Source: CAWDPQ01 sp049642465
Lineage (GTDB): Bacteria; Acidobacteriota; Vicinamibacteria; Vicinamibacterales; 2-12-FULL-66-21
Reading direction: 5' to 3'
Assembly (NCBI GenBank): GCA_049642465.1
Contig: JBAROV010000038.1
Coordinates: 1-41,954 of the forward strand
DNA: 41,954 nucleotides
Program-made: the position numbers and the translations under genes
The notes under the pieces: model-generated
Database searches by the model: none
The model's input: only the letters and a program-made list of their open reading frames with translations
What the model was told of the DNA's origin: nothing
Shown here: positions 23,142 through 30,918 of the stretch, piece by piece
How positions within the stretch are numbered: the stretch's first letter is position 1
Layout of the letters: each line of letters starts with the position of its first letter

Positions 23142-25907
23142 TCAAGAGAGCGGTTTCACGACCAGCAGCTCGTTGCCGCGGTCATCGATGACCTTCACCG
23201 CCACCTGCTTCTGCTCGCCCACCTCGAACGGTGCGCTGCGAGCGCCGGCGAGGTGATCCCACACGATCTCCTCGTAGTCTCCCTTCAGTGCCTTCTTCAG
23301 CGAATCCCATGCCGCCGTGCGAGGAAAGAACACCTGCGAGGCCCGGAAGCAGAGGCCGTTGTAGTCGGCATCCAGCATCCAGCAGGGCACGTCGTCTCCG
23401 CGGACATGCCCAGTGGCCATTGTGGTCGGGTCGAACGTGTCCAAGCCGACCAGTTCAACTTCGTAGCGTGATGGCGCTCCGGCCGATGCCGGCTTAGCAG
23501 CGTGGATCGTGATTTCCGGCAACCCGCACACGCTGAAAATCTGGCTCGATCGCATGTGCTTGAGCAGGTCGCCCATCATCAGGTCTGGCGTCGCCTGCAC
23601 GTACGTCGCCGGGACGAGGCCCATCTCGGCGGACTTGTCAATCAGTCCTCTCGCGTGCGGCTGAATTGCGAAGCCGATGACGTACAGGTGTGTGTAGCTT
23701 TTGAGCTGCGCTTCCTGCAGCGCGGAGTGAACCAGCTTCTCGCTGATGGCGCCGTTCTCAGGTCCGAATACGAACGCGACAGGCTTCGCTTCCCCGTTTA
23801 AGGCTAAGCCCTCCGCTGACAGCGATAACGATTTCGCCGGTGGCCGGATGTTGCCCAACTCGACCGTCTTGGTACCGCCAACGTGCAGTACGGGCGACCG
23901 TCGCAGGACTTCGATCATCCGTTCGACGAACGAGCCGTACGACTGCACAGACTCAGCGCCCGAGTCCTCAAAGCCGTCACCTTCCCAGTCGACCGGTGTG
24001 GGGATCGTAGCCTCAACGACGAGTGGTCCGGTAACGCGGACGAATTTGTTGTCGGTCTCCGGGCGATCAACAAGCACTTCTTCATCCGGCGGCTCGTTGT
24101 TCGCGATGCTCTTGAGCGTGACGTGCGGGACGATGCCGCCGACTTCATCGCCCTTGTTGTTCTGTTTTCGCTTGTAGACGAATCCGCCGGACGGCCCGTG
24201 CGCAGGTTCTTTCAGGTCATAGTAAGGAAAGGTTGCTGTGAGAAGGCGCTGGCGGGCGAGCGCGACCGGGACGCGGCTCGTATCGATCGTGATCCACCGC
24301 CGACCCCATTGCTCGGCCACATACGCTGTTGTCCCGCTGCCGCATGTAGGGTCAAGAACGAGGTCGCCGGGATCAGTGGTCATGAGGATGCAGCGCTGAA
24401 TGACGCGCGCCACAGTTTGAACCACGTACAGTCGTGGGTCACTAGAAGACCCACCGGTAGTCGTATCTGTCCAAGTGTTGGCCAGTGGAAATACCGGAAA
24501 ATCATCGATGAAGCGTTTGTACTTGAGGATTCGTCCGGACGAGACCAATCGGTTTGCCGCGGCGAGTCGGTCCAGGCCTTCGATGGTCGTCTTCCAGTTG
24601 TTCGTTGGTCCTGGATGATGCTCTTTTCCCTCGAACATGTAGGCGACAGTGGTGAACTGCCGGAACCCTTGCGAGACCATGGAGTCATGACGAAAGACCT
24701 TCGCGCCTTCCGGCACCAAAGAAGGATCGCGCCGCTCCTCGGCTGTCAGAGTTCGTTCCTTGCCGTCAACGAGCCTCAACCACACGTACTCACCAGTTCC
24801 TTCGCCGCCGACTTCCTTGGGCGTGAAAAGCGGCCTAAAGCGTGTCCGTTCCCGATCGCGGGCATACCAGAGCAAGTAGTCAGAGATTCCGGGAAGGAGA
24901 CCACTAGTTTGGCCGGTCGTCTTTTGAAAAGTAATCAGGCTTACGAAGTTCTCCTCCCCGAACACCTCGTCCATCAACTCCCTGACATGATGCAAGTTCT
25001 CATCGCTGATCTGCACGAACACGCTGCCGCTCGTCGTAAGCAACTCGCGTGCAAGCAACAGGCGGTCGCGCATGTAGGTGAGATATGAGTGGAGACCCAG
25101 CTCCCACGTGTCGCGGTACGCCTTCACCATCTCTGGCTCGCGCGTGAAGTCCTCGTCGTCTCCGTGCGACACATCACGCTTGCGCACGAACGGCTGGAAG
25201 TTGCTGCCGAACCTCACGCCGTACGGTGGGTCGATGTAAATCATCTGCACCTGGCCACCGAGGCGCTCATAGTGCAGGAGCGAGTTCATCACGACGAGCG
25301 AGTCGCCCAGGATCAGGCGGTTTACCCACTTGTCGGGATACTCGTAGGCCTTGAGCACCTGGTCGGTGATCGAGTGCCGCGGATCGCCAAGCAACTCCCA
25401 GAAGTCGCTTTGTTTATCAGTCTTGTGGCCGACGAGCGTTTCAACGATGGCCTTGGTAGACAGACGTTCGTGCACGAAGAGCGGCAGCGTCGGCACGTCG
25501 AAGGACAGGCGCTCGGCCTTTCCCGTCCAGTTGAGGAAAGGGCGACCCAGGCGCTTGAGGCGATCAACCGCCTCTTGGAGCGAGCGTACGGAAACGACGA
25601 CGCGGCCGTCGGATGACTTGAAGTCGGCGGGAGAGGCAAGCACGTGCGGCGCTTGCAGCGCGGCCGCGCGCTCGATCACGCTCAGCAGCCATTCGCCCAA
25701 CTCGCGGGTGGCATTGCCGCCGTCCCAGTCGAGACCGGGTGAGAGCGACGAATCGTAACGGTAGGTCTGTGGCGGCTTCTTCTTTCGGAATTGCGCCTGT
25801 GTGCCCACTTCGGGCCGCATGAGCAGCGTCTGGTCCGGATGCGTGTAGCCCTCGGCGACCTTCGTCGCAACTGGCTTTATCCGCTTTGTCCCTCTTGACT
25901 TGGCCAT
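23142..25907 (-). CDS. Type III-like DNA methyltransferase (Mod-like)
   Basis: 921 residues from the ATG at 25907 ('MAKSRGTKRIKPVATKVAEG'); 35 extra codons upstream are open but poor in quality. Methyltransferase motif IV is 'MIYIDPPYGVRFG' (D226-Y229) and motif I is 'LDPTCGSGTTAYVAEQWG' (519-527). That IV-then-I order marks beta-class amino-methyltransferases, which make N6-methyladenine or N4-methylcytosine. The long region between them should carry target recognition. The C-terminal ~300 residues have no motif I recognise. As first gene of the operon it would protect host DNA and provide specificity to the downstream helicase-nuclease. Confidence 0.92.
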   Translation of the reverse strand: MAKSRGTKRIKPVATKVAEGYTHPDQTLLMRPEVGTQAQFRKKKPPQTYRYDSSLSPGLDWDGGNATRELGEWLLSVIERAAALQAPHVLASPADFKSSDGRVVVSVRSLQEAVDRLKRLGRPFLNWTGKAERLSFDVPTLPLFVHERLSTKAIVETLVGHKTDKQSDFWELLGDPRHSITDQVLKAYEYPDKWVNRLILGDSLVVMNSLLHYERLGGQVQMIYIDPPYGVRFGSNFQPFVRKRDVSHGDDEDFTREPEMVKAYRDTWELGLHSYLTYMRDRLLLARELLTTSGSVFVQISDENLHHVRELMDEVFGEENFVSLITFQKTTGQTSGLLPGISDYLLWYARDRERTRFRPLFTPKEVGGEGTGEYVWLRLVDGKERTLTAEERRDPSLVPEGAKVFRHDSMVSQGFRQFTTVAYMFEGKEHHPGPTNNWKTTIEGLDRLAAANRLVSSGRILKYKRFIDDFPVFPLANTWTDTTTGGSSSDPRLYVVQTVARVIQRCILMTTDPGDLVLDPTCGSGTTAYVAEQWGRRWITIDTSRVPVALARQRLLTATFPYYDLKEPAHGPSGGFVYKRKQNNKGDEVGGIVPHVTLKSIANNEPPDEEVLVDRPETDNKFVRVTGPLVVEATIPTPVDWEGDGFEDSGAESVQSYGSFVERMIEVLRRSPVLHVGGTKTVELGNIRPPAKSLSLSAEGLALNGEAKPVAFVFGPENGAISEKLVHSALQEAQLKSYTHLYVIGFAIQPHARGLIDKSAEMGLVPATYVQATPDLMMGDLLKHMRSSQIFSVCGLPEITIHAAKPASAGAPSRYEVELVGLDTFDPTTMATGHVRGDDVPCWMLDADYNGLCFRASQVFFPRTAAWDSLKKALKGDYEEIVWDHLAGARSAPFEVGEQKQVAVKVIDDRGNELLVVKPLS

Positions 25908-26122
25908 CGTCGGTGCGAGTTTATCAGACGAGGTGCGCGCCCGAGGCCCAACGCGATGTCGGTGGAAGAATCGGCGCGTGCGTGGTTTAACCGTCGCTCC
26001 GGCAGTTGCCACATGATCGGGAGCGCGCTGGGCGGGTCAAGACCGCGCAGCGCCGAAGGGGAGTCTTGACGCGCCCAAGCGCTCCCGGACAATCGAGTAC
26101 CGGAGCGACGCGAGGCGCACTG

Positions 26123-26623
26123 TCATGGCGCCGGCGGACGCTCGAAGGCGGCGCGCGTCAACTCGATTGGGCTCGCGCCGTCGAGTGGAAGGATCGGGGT
26201 CTGCGAGAGGAACCGCATCAGCTCCTCTGGCGACTCGGGTTCGGTCCGTCGCGCGTCTACCGATTGAGCCATGGATGCGAAGTCGTTCAAGGTGCCAAGC
26301 AAGCTACGGTTCCTGGTCCGGCCGAACGCCAACTCCGACATCCGCATCCGCTCATCAGCGATGTCCGCGGCGGCGACGCCGACGATGGACAGCCTTTCGC
26401 ACACCGCATCGGGAAAGACCGCGCCCAGCCGCTTCGCCTCACCGATCGGAAGGACGACCGGAAGCCGGGACCGTTCGCTGATCAAGAGCAGGTACTGACG
26501 TCGCGCGATCTGGAGCATGTTGCCGTACCAGTCGCCAAGCCGAGTGGTGGACTCGACGGACGGAAGGTCGCCGACCTGTTTCAGCCGGACGAGCAGCTTC
26601 TGTGTGCACCGGAGAACGACCAT
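26123..26623 (-). CDS. DUF6933 domain protein
   Basis: 166 residues beginning 'MVVLRCTQKLLVRLKQVGDL' then 'STTRLGDWYGNMLQIARRQY' and 'LLLISERSRLPVVLP', the hallmark start of DUF6933. The later 'MRMSELAFGRTRNRSLLGTL' and 'NDF' is the conserved C-terminal part. The function is unknown; related proteins occur singly in accessory DNA. It is separated from the restriction operon by 215 bp, transcribed in the same direction and probably independently. Confidence 0.85.
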   Translation of the reverse strand: MVVLRCTQKLLVRLKQVGDLPSVESTTRLGDWYGNMLQIARRQYLLLISERSRLPVVLPIGEAKRLGAVFPDAVCERLSIVGVAAADIADERMRMSELAFGRTRNRSLLGTLNDFASMAQSVDARRTEPESPEELMRFLSQTPILPLDGASPIELTRAAFERPPAP

Positions 26624-27435
26624 CAGTTGTTGAGCCTACAGTACGACGTCGCAGGGGCTCGATCACGAGCACGACGGCCGGCGCGATCGTGACGTGGATC
26701 TGTGCACGAAACTGGGCGCCGATCTGGACGCGATCCGGGCCGCATTGGTCCGGACAAACTGACCACAGACACGGGGCGTGAGCGACCCGGTTCGCCCGGC
26801 CTGTGCCGACCCAGATGCGCGGGAGGCCGGGTCGCTCACGCCCCTCTCTGCCTCCCTTCCTGACTTCTGCGGGCGGCCCGGCCGGCACAAGGCGCCGGCC
26901 GACACAGCGGCGGACGCTGGCGCAAATGTCGGCAGCTCTGAGGCTTCCCGGGTAAGGCGTCTGCAGAGTGACGATCGAAGTGGGCGGAGCGGTCGTGATC
27001 AGCGCGATCGGCGAGGGGGCCGATGGCCAGCTGGCTATCGTTCCCCCTCCTCGGCCCCCTTAGCTGGCGCATCAGCTCCCGACGAAGGGCGACCAGGACA
27101 AGAAGAGAGAGCGAACTCCGAGGGCACGTTCGGCGCCTCGCGACGCTAAGATCGGAGGGAGACTGAGACCACATGGAGCTCAGTGATTTCGTAATCAGCG
27201 AGACTACTGGACACACGCTGGAGCGTTCAGCTTCGCTGACATTGGCACCCTCGTCGTAGTTGCCGCAAAGCTCTGCCCTCTCGTGATCTCGAGGCGGAAA
27301 GGTGGATGGAGAGTTCCGCATCTTCGGGGGCTCGATCACGATCCGAGCTGGATCGTTCCAGCGGCTCCAACCAAGACGTCGCGCACCGAAACCGGTTGAT
27401 GGGTCAGGATACAATCGCGCGAATCAAGGGCCACG
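26624..27435. other. Gene-poor stretch (about 810 bp) with a long inverted repeat
   Basis: Open frames here are GC-driven and show no recognisable family. A short frame at 27174 ('MELSDFVISETTGHTLERSA' plus eight residues) has GGAGGGAG too far upstream for a normal ribosome site. The clearest structure is the inverted repeat at 26773-26844. The segment may be decayed mobile DNA. The only promoter-like sign near the right end is TACAAT at 27410-27415, 21 bp before the next gene. Confidence 0.6.
26773..26844. repeat. 18-bp perfect inverted repeat with 36-nt loop
   Basis: GGGGCGTGAGCGACCCGG at 26773-26790 is exactly complementary to 26827-26844. The RNA hairpin would be very stable on both strands. 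No T run follows, so a classical terminator is not supported. It may be a miniature transposable or REP-like hairpin. Confidence 0.7.
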
Positions 27436-28257
27436 ATGACTGTTGCAGCAGCCTGGGTCGGTCGCCGCAAGGATGGCCGGGAACACCTGTACATCGCATC
27501 CGATAGCCGCGTCTCCGGAGGGCAGCGACTGGATGCGTGCCCGAAAATCATCACGCTGCCGCGGTCGGACTGCGCCCTGTGCTTTGCTGGCGATACAGCC
27601 ACGACGTATCCCTTGATGCTCCAGCTGGCCTATGCGATTGCTGCGCATGAACCAGCGCGCGAACGAAATCTCGATATCGCACGCGTTAAAGCTCACTTGC
27701 TCCGTGTGTTTAGCGATGTGGTGAACCGAATCACAGACGCCGTACAGCCGTTCGCCACAGATGACGCCCAGTTCCTGTTTGCTGGATACTCCTGGTTGTC
27801 GAAAGACTTCCGGATATGGACCATCTACTACGACGCGACCGAGCGGCGATTCAAAGCCAGAGATGCATTGTCGTTTCATGGTCGCCTTCGAAAGGCGGCG
27901 TTCGTCGGAGATTGGGCGAAACGGCTCAGGGGCGAGGTGGCCAGGAGCCTGCGTGAAACAGGACCGCCCCTGTATCTGGAGCCTCTCCGGACGCTTGCGG
28001 AAATGCTAAAGGCCTCCACCCGGCAAGACACAATCGGCGGTCCGCCACAAATTGTGAGGATCACGGCTCACATGAGCACACGGCCGCTGTGTGTCCGTTG
28101 GAACGACGAGGATACGCTGTTTGGGCGTCCGCTGTTTGATTACGAGAACGTCGACTACTGGACTGTCGATCCGTTCACTGGGCAGTTCGCCCGCCCAAGG
28201 AAGTTTGGGCATCGTCCGGGAAGTCCGACTACCGAGACAGACGACGTTCCCGATTGA
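27436..28257 (+). CDS. Stand-alone proteasome-like (HslV-fold) Ntn hydrolase
   Basis: 273 residues. After the initiator Met the protein starts with Thr: 'MTVAAAWVG', as expected if Thr becomes the N-terminal nucleophile. 'HLYIASDSRVSGGQ' supplies the Asp equivalent to D17 and 'DACPKIITL' the Lys equivalent to K33; 'CALCFAGDTATTYPLMLQL' parallels the 'GFAGGTADAFTL' segment of HslV. The protease assignment rests on these four matches. The C-terminal ~120 residues are longer than in HslV and unassigned. No ATPase partner (HslU, Mpa) is nearby. AAGGG five bases before the ATG is the ribosome site. The promoter of the tRNA-like RNA begins inside its last codons. Confidence 0.75.
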   Translation: MTVAAAWVGRRKDGREHLYIASDSRVSGGQRLDACPKIITLPRSDCALCFAGDTATTYPLMLQLAYAIAAHEPARERNLDIARVKAHLLRVFSDVVNRITDAVQPFATDDAQFLFAGYSWLSKDFRIWTIYYDATERRFKARDALSFHGRLRKAAFVGDWAKRLRGEVARSLRETGPPLYLEPLRTLAEMLKASTRQDTIGGPPQIVRITAHMSTRPLCVRWNDEDTLFGRPLFDYENVDYWTVDPFTGQFARPRKFGHRPGSPTTETDDVPD

Positions 28258-28282
28258 TCGCAGAGCGGTCCACAGGTACAAT
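28254..28282 (+). promoter_or_regulatory. Sigma70-type promoter of the tRNA-like RNA
   Basis: TTGATC (28254-28259), a 17-bp spacer, then TACAAT (28277-28282). Transcription would start six or seven bases later, at G28289, exactly where the 5' acceptor strand of the tRNA-like RNA begins. The -35 overlaps the stop codon of the Ntn hydrolase gene. Confidence 0.75.
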
Positions 28283-28287
28283 GATTC

Positions 28288-28391
28288 TGGTCGCTAGTTT
28301 AATTGGAAAAACGGTCCTCCTTCCCAAGCACCTGATGTCATCGGGTGTTTGGGAAATAGGACTAATCGGGGTTCGAGTCCCCGGTGACCTT
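28288..28391 (+). ncRNA. tRNA-like RNA with a greatly extended anticodon arm
   Basis: The ends and three arms are tRNA-like. Acceptor: GGTCGC (28289-28294) pairs with GTGACC (28384-28389), six pairs with one G-U. Then come T8-A9, D stem GTTT/AAAC with loop AATTGGAA holding the GG pair, a four-base variable loop, and T arm CGGGG-TTCGAGT-CCCCG with a canonical T loop. The anticodon arm is abnormal: GTCCT/AGGAC (28314-28318/28358-28362), a 2x2 internal loop, then 28321-28336 pairs fully with 28340-28355 (two G-U). If the last two pairs are open, a 7-nt loop ATGTCAT shows T at position 33 and GTC at 34-36. No CCA is encoded. It is not a normal translation tRNA. Confidence 0.72.
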
Positions 28392-28497
28392 CATCTACTC
28401 CGCGCCCCCGTTTCAGTCCCCCTCTCTTTTCGTTAACAGGTTCCGAGGTTGCTCTGCGGCCGCGGAAAGTCGTCCTGGCGGATGCACGCGGAGAACG

Positions 28498-29484
28498 TCA
28501 CGCTACGCCCGCCATCGGCGCCAGGTGGCTGTAGGCATGAGGCAACACAAGCGGCTCGATCTTCCCAGCCCCTGACTCCATCGCCTTCCCGACGACAGGC
28601 GACGAAGCCGTCGCCAGCACCCGCTCGCCATCCTGCCGCCAGCATCGGTAGAGCACTGCATAGCGGTCGGTCGCGAAGGCCCGGTGACACCGTTCGAAGC
28701 GAGCCCGATCGACCACCGAGCTCGCCTCTGTTGGAGGGCTGGCGAAGCGCTCGAAGTACCAGCGCAGCTCGGTCAGGATTGGGTCCTTGAGCGGCGACGC
28801 GAGTTGTCCCCAGGCGGCCTTCTGCAGGTCCTGCACCGCGCCCTCCAAGTGCGCCGGAACCACGATTCGGATCGTCCATGCGAGCAGCCTCTCGAGCAGC
28901 GGCGCGTGACGCTGGAGGAAGTCGCGGAACTCGTCGTGCATTGGGTCCGAGTGAAGGTAAACGAAGACGACGTGGCCGGATGGGTGAACGCCGATCGGTA
29001 GGCGATTCTGAAACTGGCGAACCCGTCGCTGATCGCCCTGACGGATGATCAGATGCGGGGCGTCATCGGTTGAAATGCCGCAGCTCGAGATGTAGTCCAC
29101 CTTCTCAGCTGAAGACGACATCCAGATGCTCTCGGGGTTCTCGAGAACCGCGTCCAACAGCATCAACCGTTCGAGCGCGCGAGGTACGCCGGGCGGTCTG
29201 CGAAGCCGGCTGTCGGGCTCGCCGATCGCGTCGTAGATCGCCCGATGACGCACGTGATAAACGCGTCCGCGATTGTGCGCGCAGTCGTAGCTCGAAACGA
29301 ATTCGAGTTGCACGAGCTTGGCGAAGAACTTCCGCGTCTTCTGGCCAAAGACGATGCCCGCGAAGCTCGAATACTGGCGCATGACGCAGACGCCTGAATG
29401 ACGCGCGACGAGGACAAGAAAGCGCGCCTGGCGGTCGGTGAATCCGCGCTTCGCAATCGTGTGAATCGCGTGATCGAGGTTCAT
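28498..29484 (-). CDS. Conserved winged-helix-like protein of the island (unknown role)
   Basis: 328 residues. 'GFTDRQARFLVLVARHSGVC' followed by 'RKFFAKLVQLEFVSSYDCAH' resembles the winged-helix start of replication-relaxation-like proteins found on mobile elements. The middle has 'HPSGHVVFVYLHSDPMHDEF' and the end is not recognisable. It overlaps the stop of the upstream Arg/Asp-rich gene as ATGA, so the two are coupled. In my recollection this pair recurs near tRNA-integrated elements of Proteobacteria and soil bacteria, which suggests a mobility or maintenance job. No relaxase HUH or Tyr motif is visible. Confidence 0.65.
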   Translation of the reverse strand: MNLDHAIHTIAKRGFTDRQARFLVLVARHSGVCVMRQYSSFAGIVFGQKTRKFFAKLVQLEFVSSYDCAHNRGRVYHVRHRAIYDAIGEPDSRLRRPPGVPRALERLMLLDAVLENPESIWMSSSAEKVDYISSCGISTDDAPHLIIRQGDQRRVRQFQNRLPIGVHPSGHVVFVYLHSDPMHDEFRDFLQRHAPLLERLLAWTIRIVVPAHLEGAVQDLQKAAWGQLASPLKDPILTELRWYFERFASPPTEASSVVDRARFERCHRAFATDRYAVLYRCWRQDGERVLATASSPVVGKAMESGAGKIEPLVLPHAYSHLAPMAGVA

Positions 29485-30602
29485 CGCAACAGCTCCTCAG
29501 CGAGCCGCGGATCGGGGCTGCGACCACCGCTCTTCCCGGTGCTGGCGGTGATGGTGAGTCCATAGCGGCGACCGCGACCGGCGCCTCCTCCGGCGCCACC
29601 GCGGGAGCCGACGACACGTGTGGTGCCGGCGCTGTAACGAGTGAATCCTGAGGATGCCTTCGCGGTGGCGTGGCCCCCGCGATAGTGGAGCGTCTCTACC
29701 TCGAGATCTTCGGTTCGCAGCCGGCCGTCACGGTCCTCGCACTCGATTCGCGCGTCCGGGAACTGCACGTGCCCGTCCTGCTCTGGCAGGTTGTGCTCAA
29801 GGGCCCAGCGCTGAATCTCTTCAGGCGTTCGATCCGGCCGGCCATCGCTGTCGGATCGGCCGCGATTCCGCTCTTGAAGAAACTGCTGGTACTCACGCTT
29901 GAGCTCGTTGTCGAGAACGACGCGGCGGATACTCACGCCTTGTTCGCGCAGGCGCTCGGCCTCTTTGAGGTACGCGCGATAGACCTGTGCGTCGTGGGTC
30001 AGCTCGCGCGGCCGGTGGACGGCAAATCCCTGTACGCGACCGCTCCGAACGCCCGCGTAGAACTCCTGCCTGACTTCGCGCTCACGAGGTCTGCTGCGCT
30101 CGTCACCGACCTCCCGTCCCTCCATTAGCGCCTGGTGCAGCGCCTCGTACCGCAGCGCTTCGCGATGAACGGTGGACCACCGATTTCGCTCGAGCACGTC
30201 CCGTCCGCGCTCGGTTAGGACGACCAGCGCGCGGTCTTCGCCGATAGCCGGAATCGTCTCGACGAGTCCCTGATCCCTGAGGTTCCGCAGATCGCCCCGG
30301 TTCGGATCGAGTGGTCGGTCCTGGCCATCGCGGAGATCGCCGGCGGGCACGACGCGGAAGGCGCCGACGGTGGCGAGCGTGCGAACCTCCGAGCCCCGCA
30401 ACCTCACGTCGCTGTCGCGCGCCCAGACGCGCTCGCGTTCCGTACCGCGCGGAAGCTGGAGGTCGCGCGTGAACACATCGCGCACGTCGAGCGGCTCGCG
30501 TTCGCGCGGATTGGACAGCCCGCCACGGCTGCCCTGGCTGAGTTCGCGGCCACGGTCATCGCGGTCGCGAGATTCGTCAATCGACCGAGGATCGAAGTCC
30601 AT
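29481..30602 (-). CDS. Arg/Asp-rich conserved protein of the integrative element
   Basis: About 373 residues from the ATG at 30602, which has GGAGG five bases upstream; a longer open frame exists but lacks such a site. The N-terminus is charged and low in complexity ('MDFDPRSIDESRDRDDRGRE'). A winged-helix-like segment follows: 'SEVRTLATVGAFRVVPAGDL', 'DLRNLRDQGLVETI' and 'LTERGRDVLERN'. After a coiled stretch ('YRAYLKEAERLREQGVSI') the tail is Gly/Arg-rich. It is the first gene of a two-gene operon pointing into the island from the tRNA end. I would guess a DNA-binding function in mobility; no enzyme motif is seen. Confidence 0.65.
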   Translation of the reverse strand: MDFDPRSIDESRDRDDRGRELSQGSRGGLSNPREREPLDVRDVFTRDLQLPRGTERERVWARDSDVRLRGSEVRTLATVGAFRVVPAGDLRDGQDRPLDPNRGDLRNLRDQGLVETIPAIGEDRALVVLTERGRDVLERNRWSTVHREALRYEALHQALMEGREVGDERSRPREREVRQEFYAGVRSGRVQGFAVHRPRELTHDAQVYRAYLKEAERLREQGVSIRRVVLDNELKREYQQFLQERNRGRSDSDGRPDRTPEEIQRWALEHNLPEQDGHVQFPDARIECEDRDGRLRTEDLEVETLHYRGGHATAKASSGFTRYSAGTTRVVGSRGGAGGGAGRGRRYGLTITASTGKSGGRSPDPRLAEELLR

Positions 30603-30739
30603 ACACACCTCCGATTGGAAAAGCTCGTGTGAGAGCGAAAAGAGTGGCCCCTCGGCACCGCGAGCCGCCGCGTGTGCCCACTTCTGACGGCTGCTTTCCA
30701 GCAACCGCCATGATTTGCATCACTTAGCTGTGATTCTTG

Positions 30740-30759
30740 TGGGCCCAAATTTGGGCCCA
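30740..30759. repeat. 20-bp perfect palindrome inside the right end
   Basis: TGGGCCCAAATTTGGGCCCA, sharing the 18-bp core with the palindrome at 7395-7416 at the other end. It lies 111 bp from the right attachment repeat. It is a probable binding site for the integrase, the excisionase-like protein or a nucleoid protein, inferred from its placement at both ends. Confidence 0.7.
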
Positions 30760-30870
30760 GTCCGAGGCGAAAACTGGCGATTCGCGGCGACGCGAGGCAG
30801 ATCGCGAGTACCGCTGAGTGATCAGCTAACTCGCGCTCTCGCTTTGTGTTGTGAGAATTTCCGGAAGAAG

Positions 30871-30918
30871 TGGTCGGGGCGACTGGATTCGAACCAGCGA
30901 CCCCCTGCGCCCAAGGCA
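30871..30918. repeat. Right attachment site (48-bp repeat within tRNA-Pro)
   Basis: Identical to 7289-7336. It covers the CCA, the acceptor 3' strand, the T arm and the 3' side of the anticodon arm of the tRNA gene. Insertion therefore keeps the complete tRNA on the right side. Confidence 0.9.

Larger units (their letters stand above)
7289..30918. mobile_element. 23.6-kb integrative island inserted in tRNA-Pro
   Basis: A 48-bp perfect direct repeat (7289-7336 and 30871-30918) brackets the segment. The right copy is the 3' part of a complete tRNA-Pro gene and the left is an orphan copy, which is the footprint of tyrosine-integrase insertion. The integrase and an excisionase-like gene lie just inside the left end. 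The cargo is dominated by restriction, toxin-antitoxin and helicase/nuclease genes. No relaxase, type IV secretion or replication gene is recognisable, so it is an integrative element that may be mobilised only with help. Two anonymous conserved proteins at the right end may belong to the mobility module. Confidence 0.9.

Noticed and set aside
18380..25907. BREX or DISARM system
   Set aside because: No PglX/BrxC/PglZ or DrmA/DrmB-like proteins are present; the gene set fits a type III-like restriction operon.
27174..27260. 28-codon frame 'MELSDFVISETTG...' upstream of the Ntn hydrolase
   Set aside because: Ribosome site too distant and no similarity recognised; could still be a small peptide but unsupported.
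26836..27414. 193-codon open frame on the minus strand
   Set aside because: Pro/Arg-rich, crosses the 26773-26844 inverted repeat region and shows no family; likely non-coding.
28288..28391. Ordinary tRNA with an intron or a long variable arm
   Set aside because: No split of the anticodon arm gives a 5-bp stem with a 7-nt loop plus a separate variable hairpin. The insertion is far smaller than a group I intron and pairs with itself to the tip.
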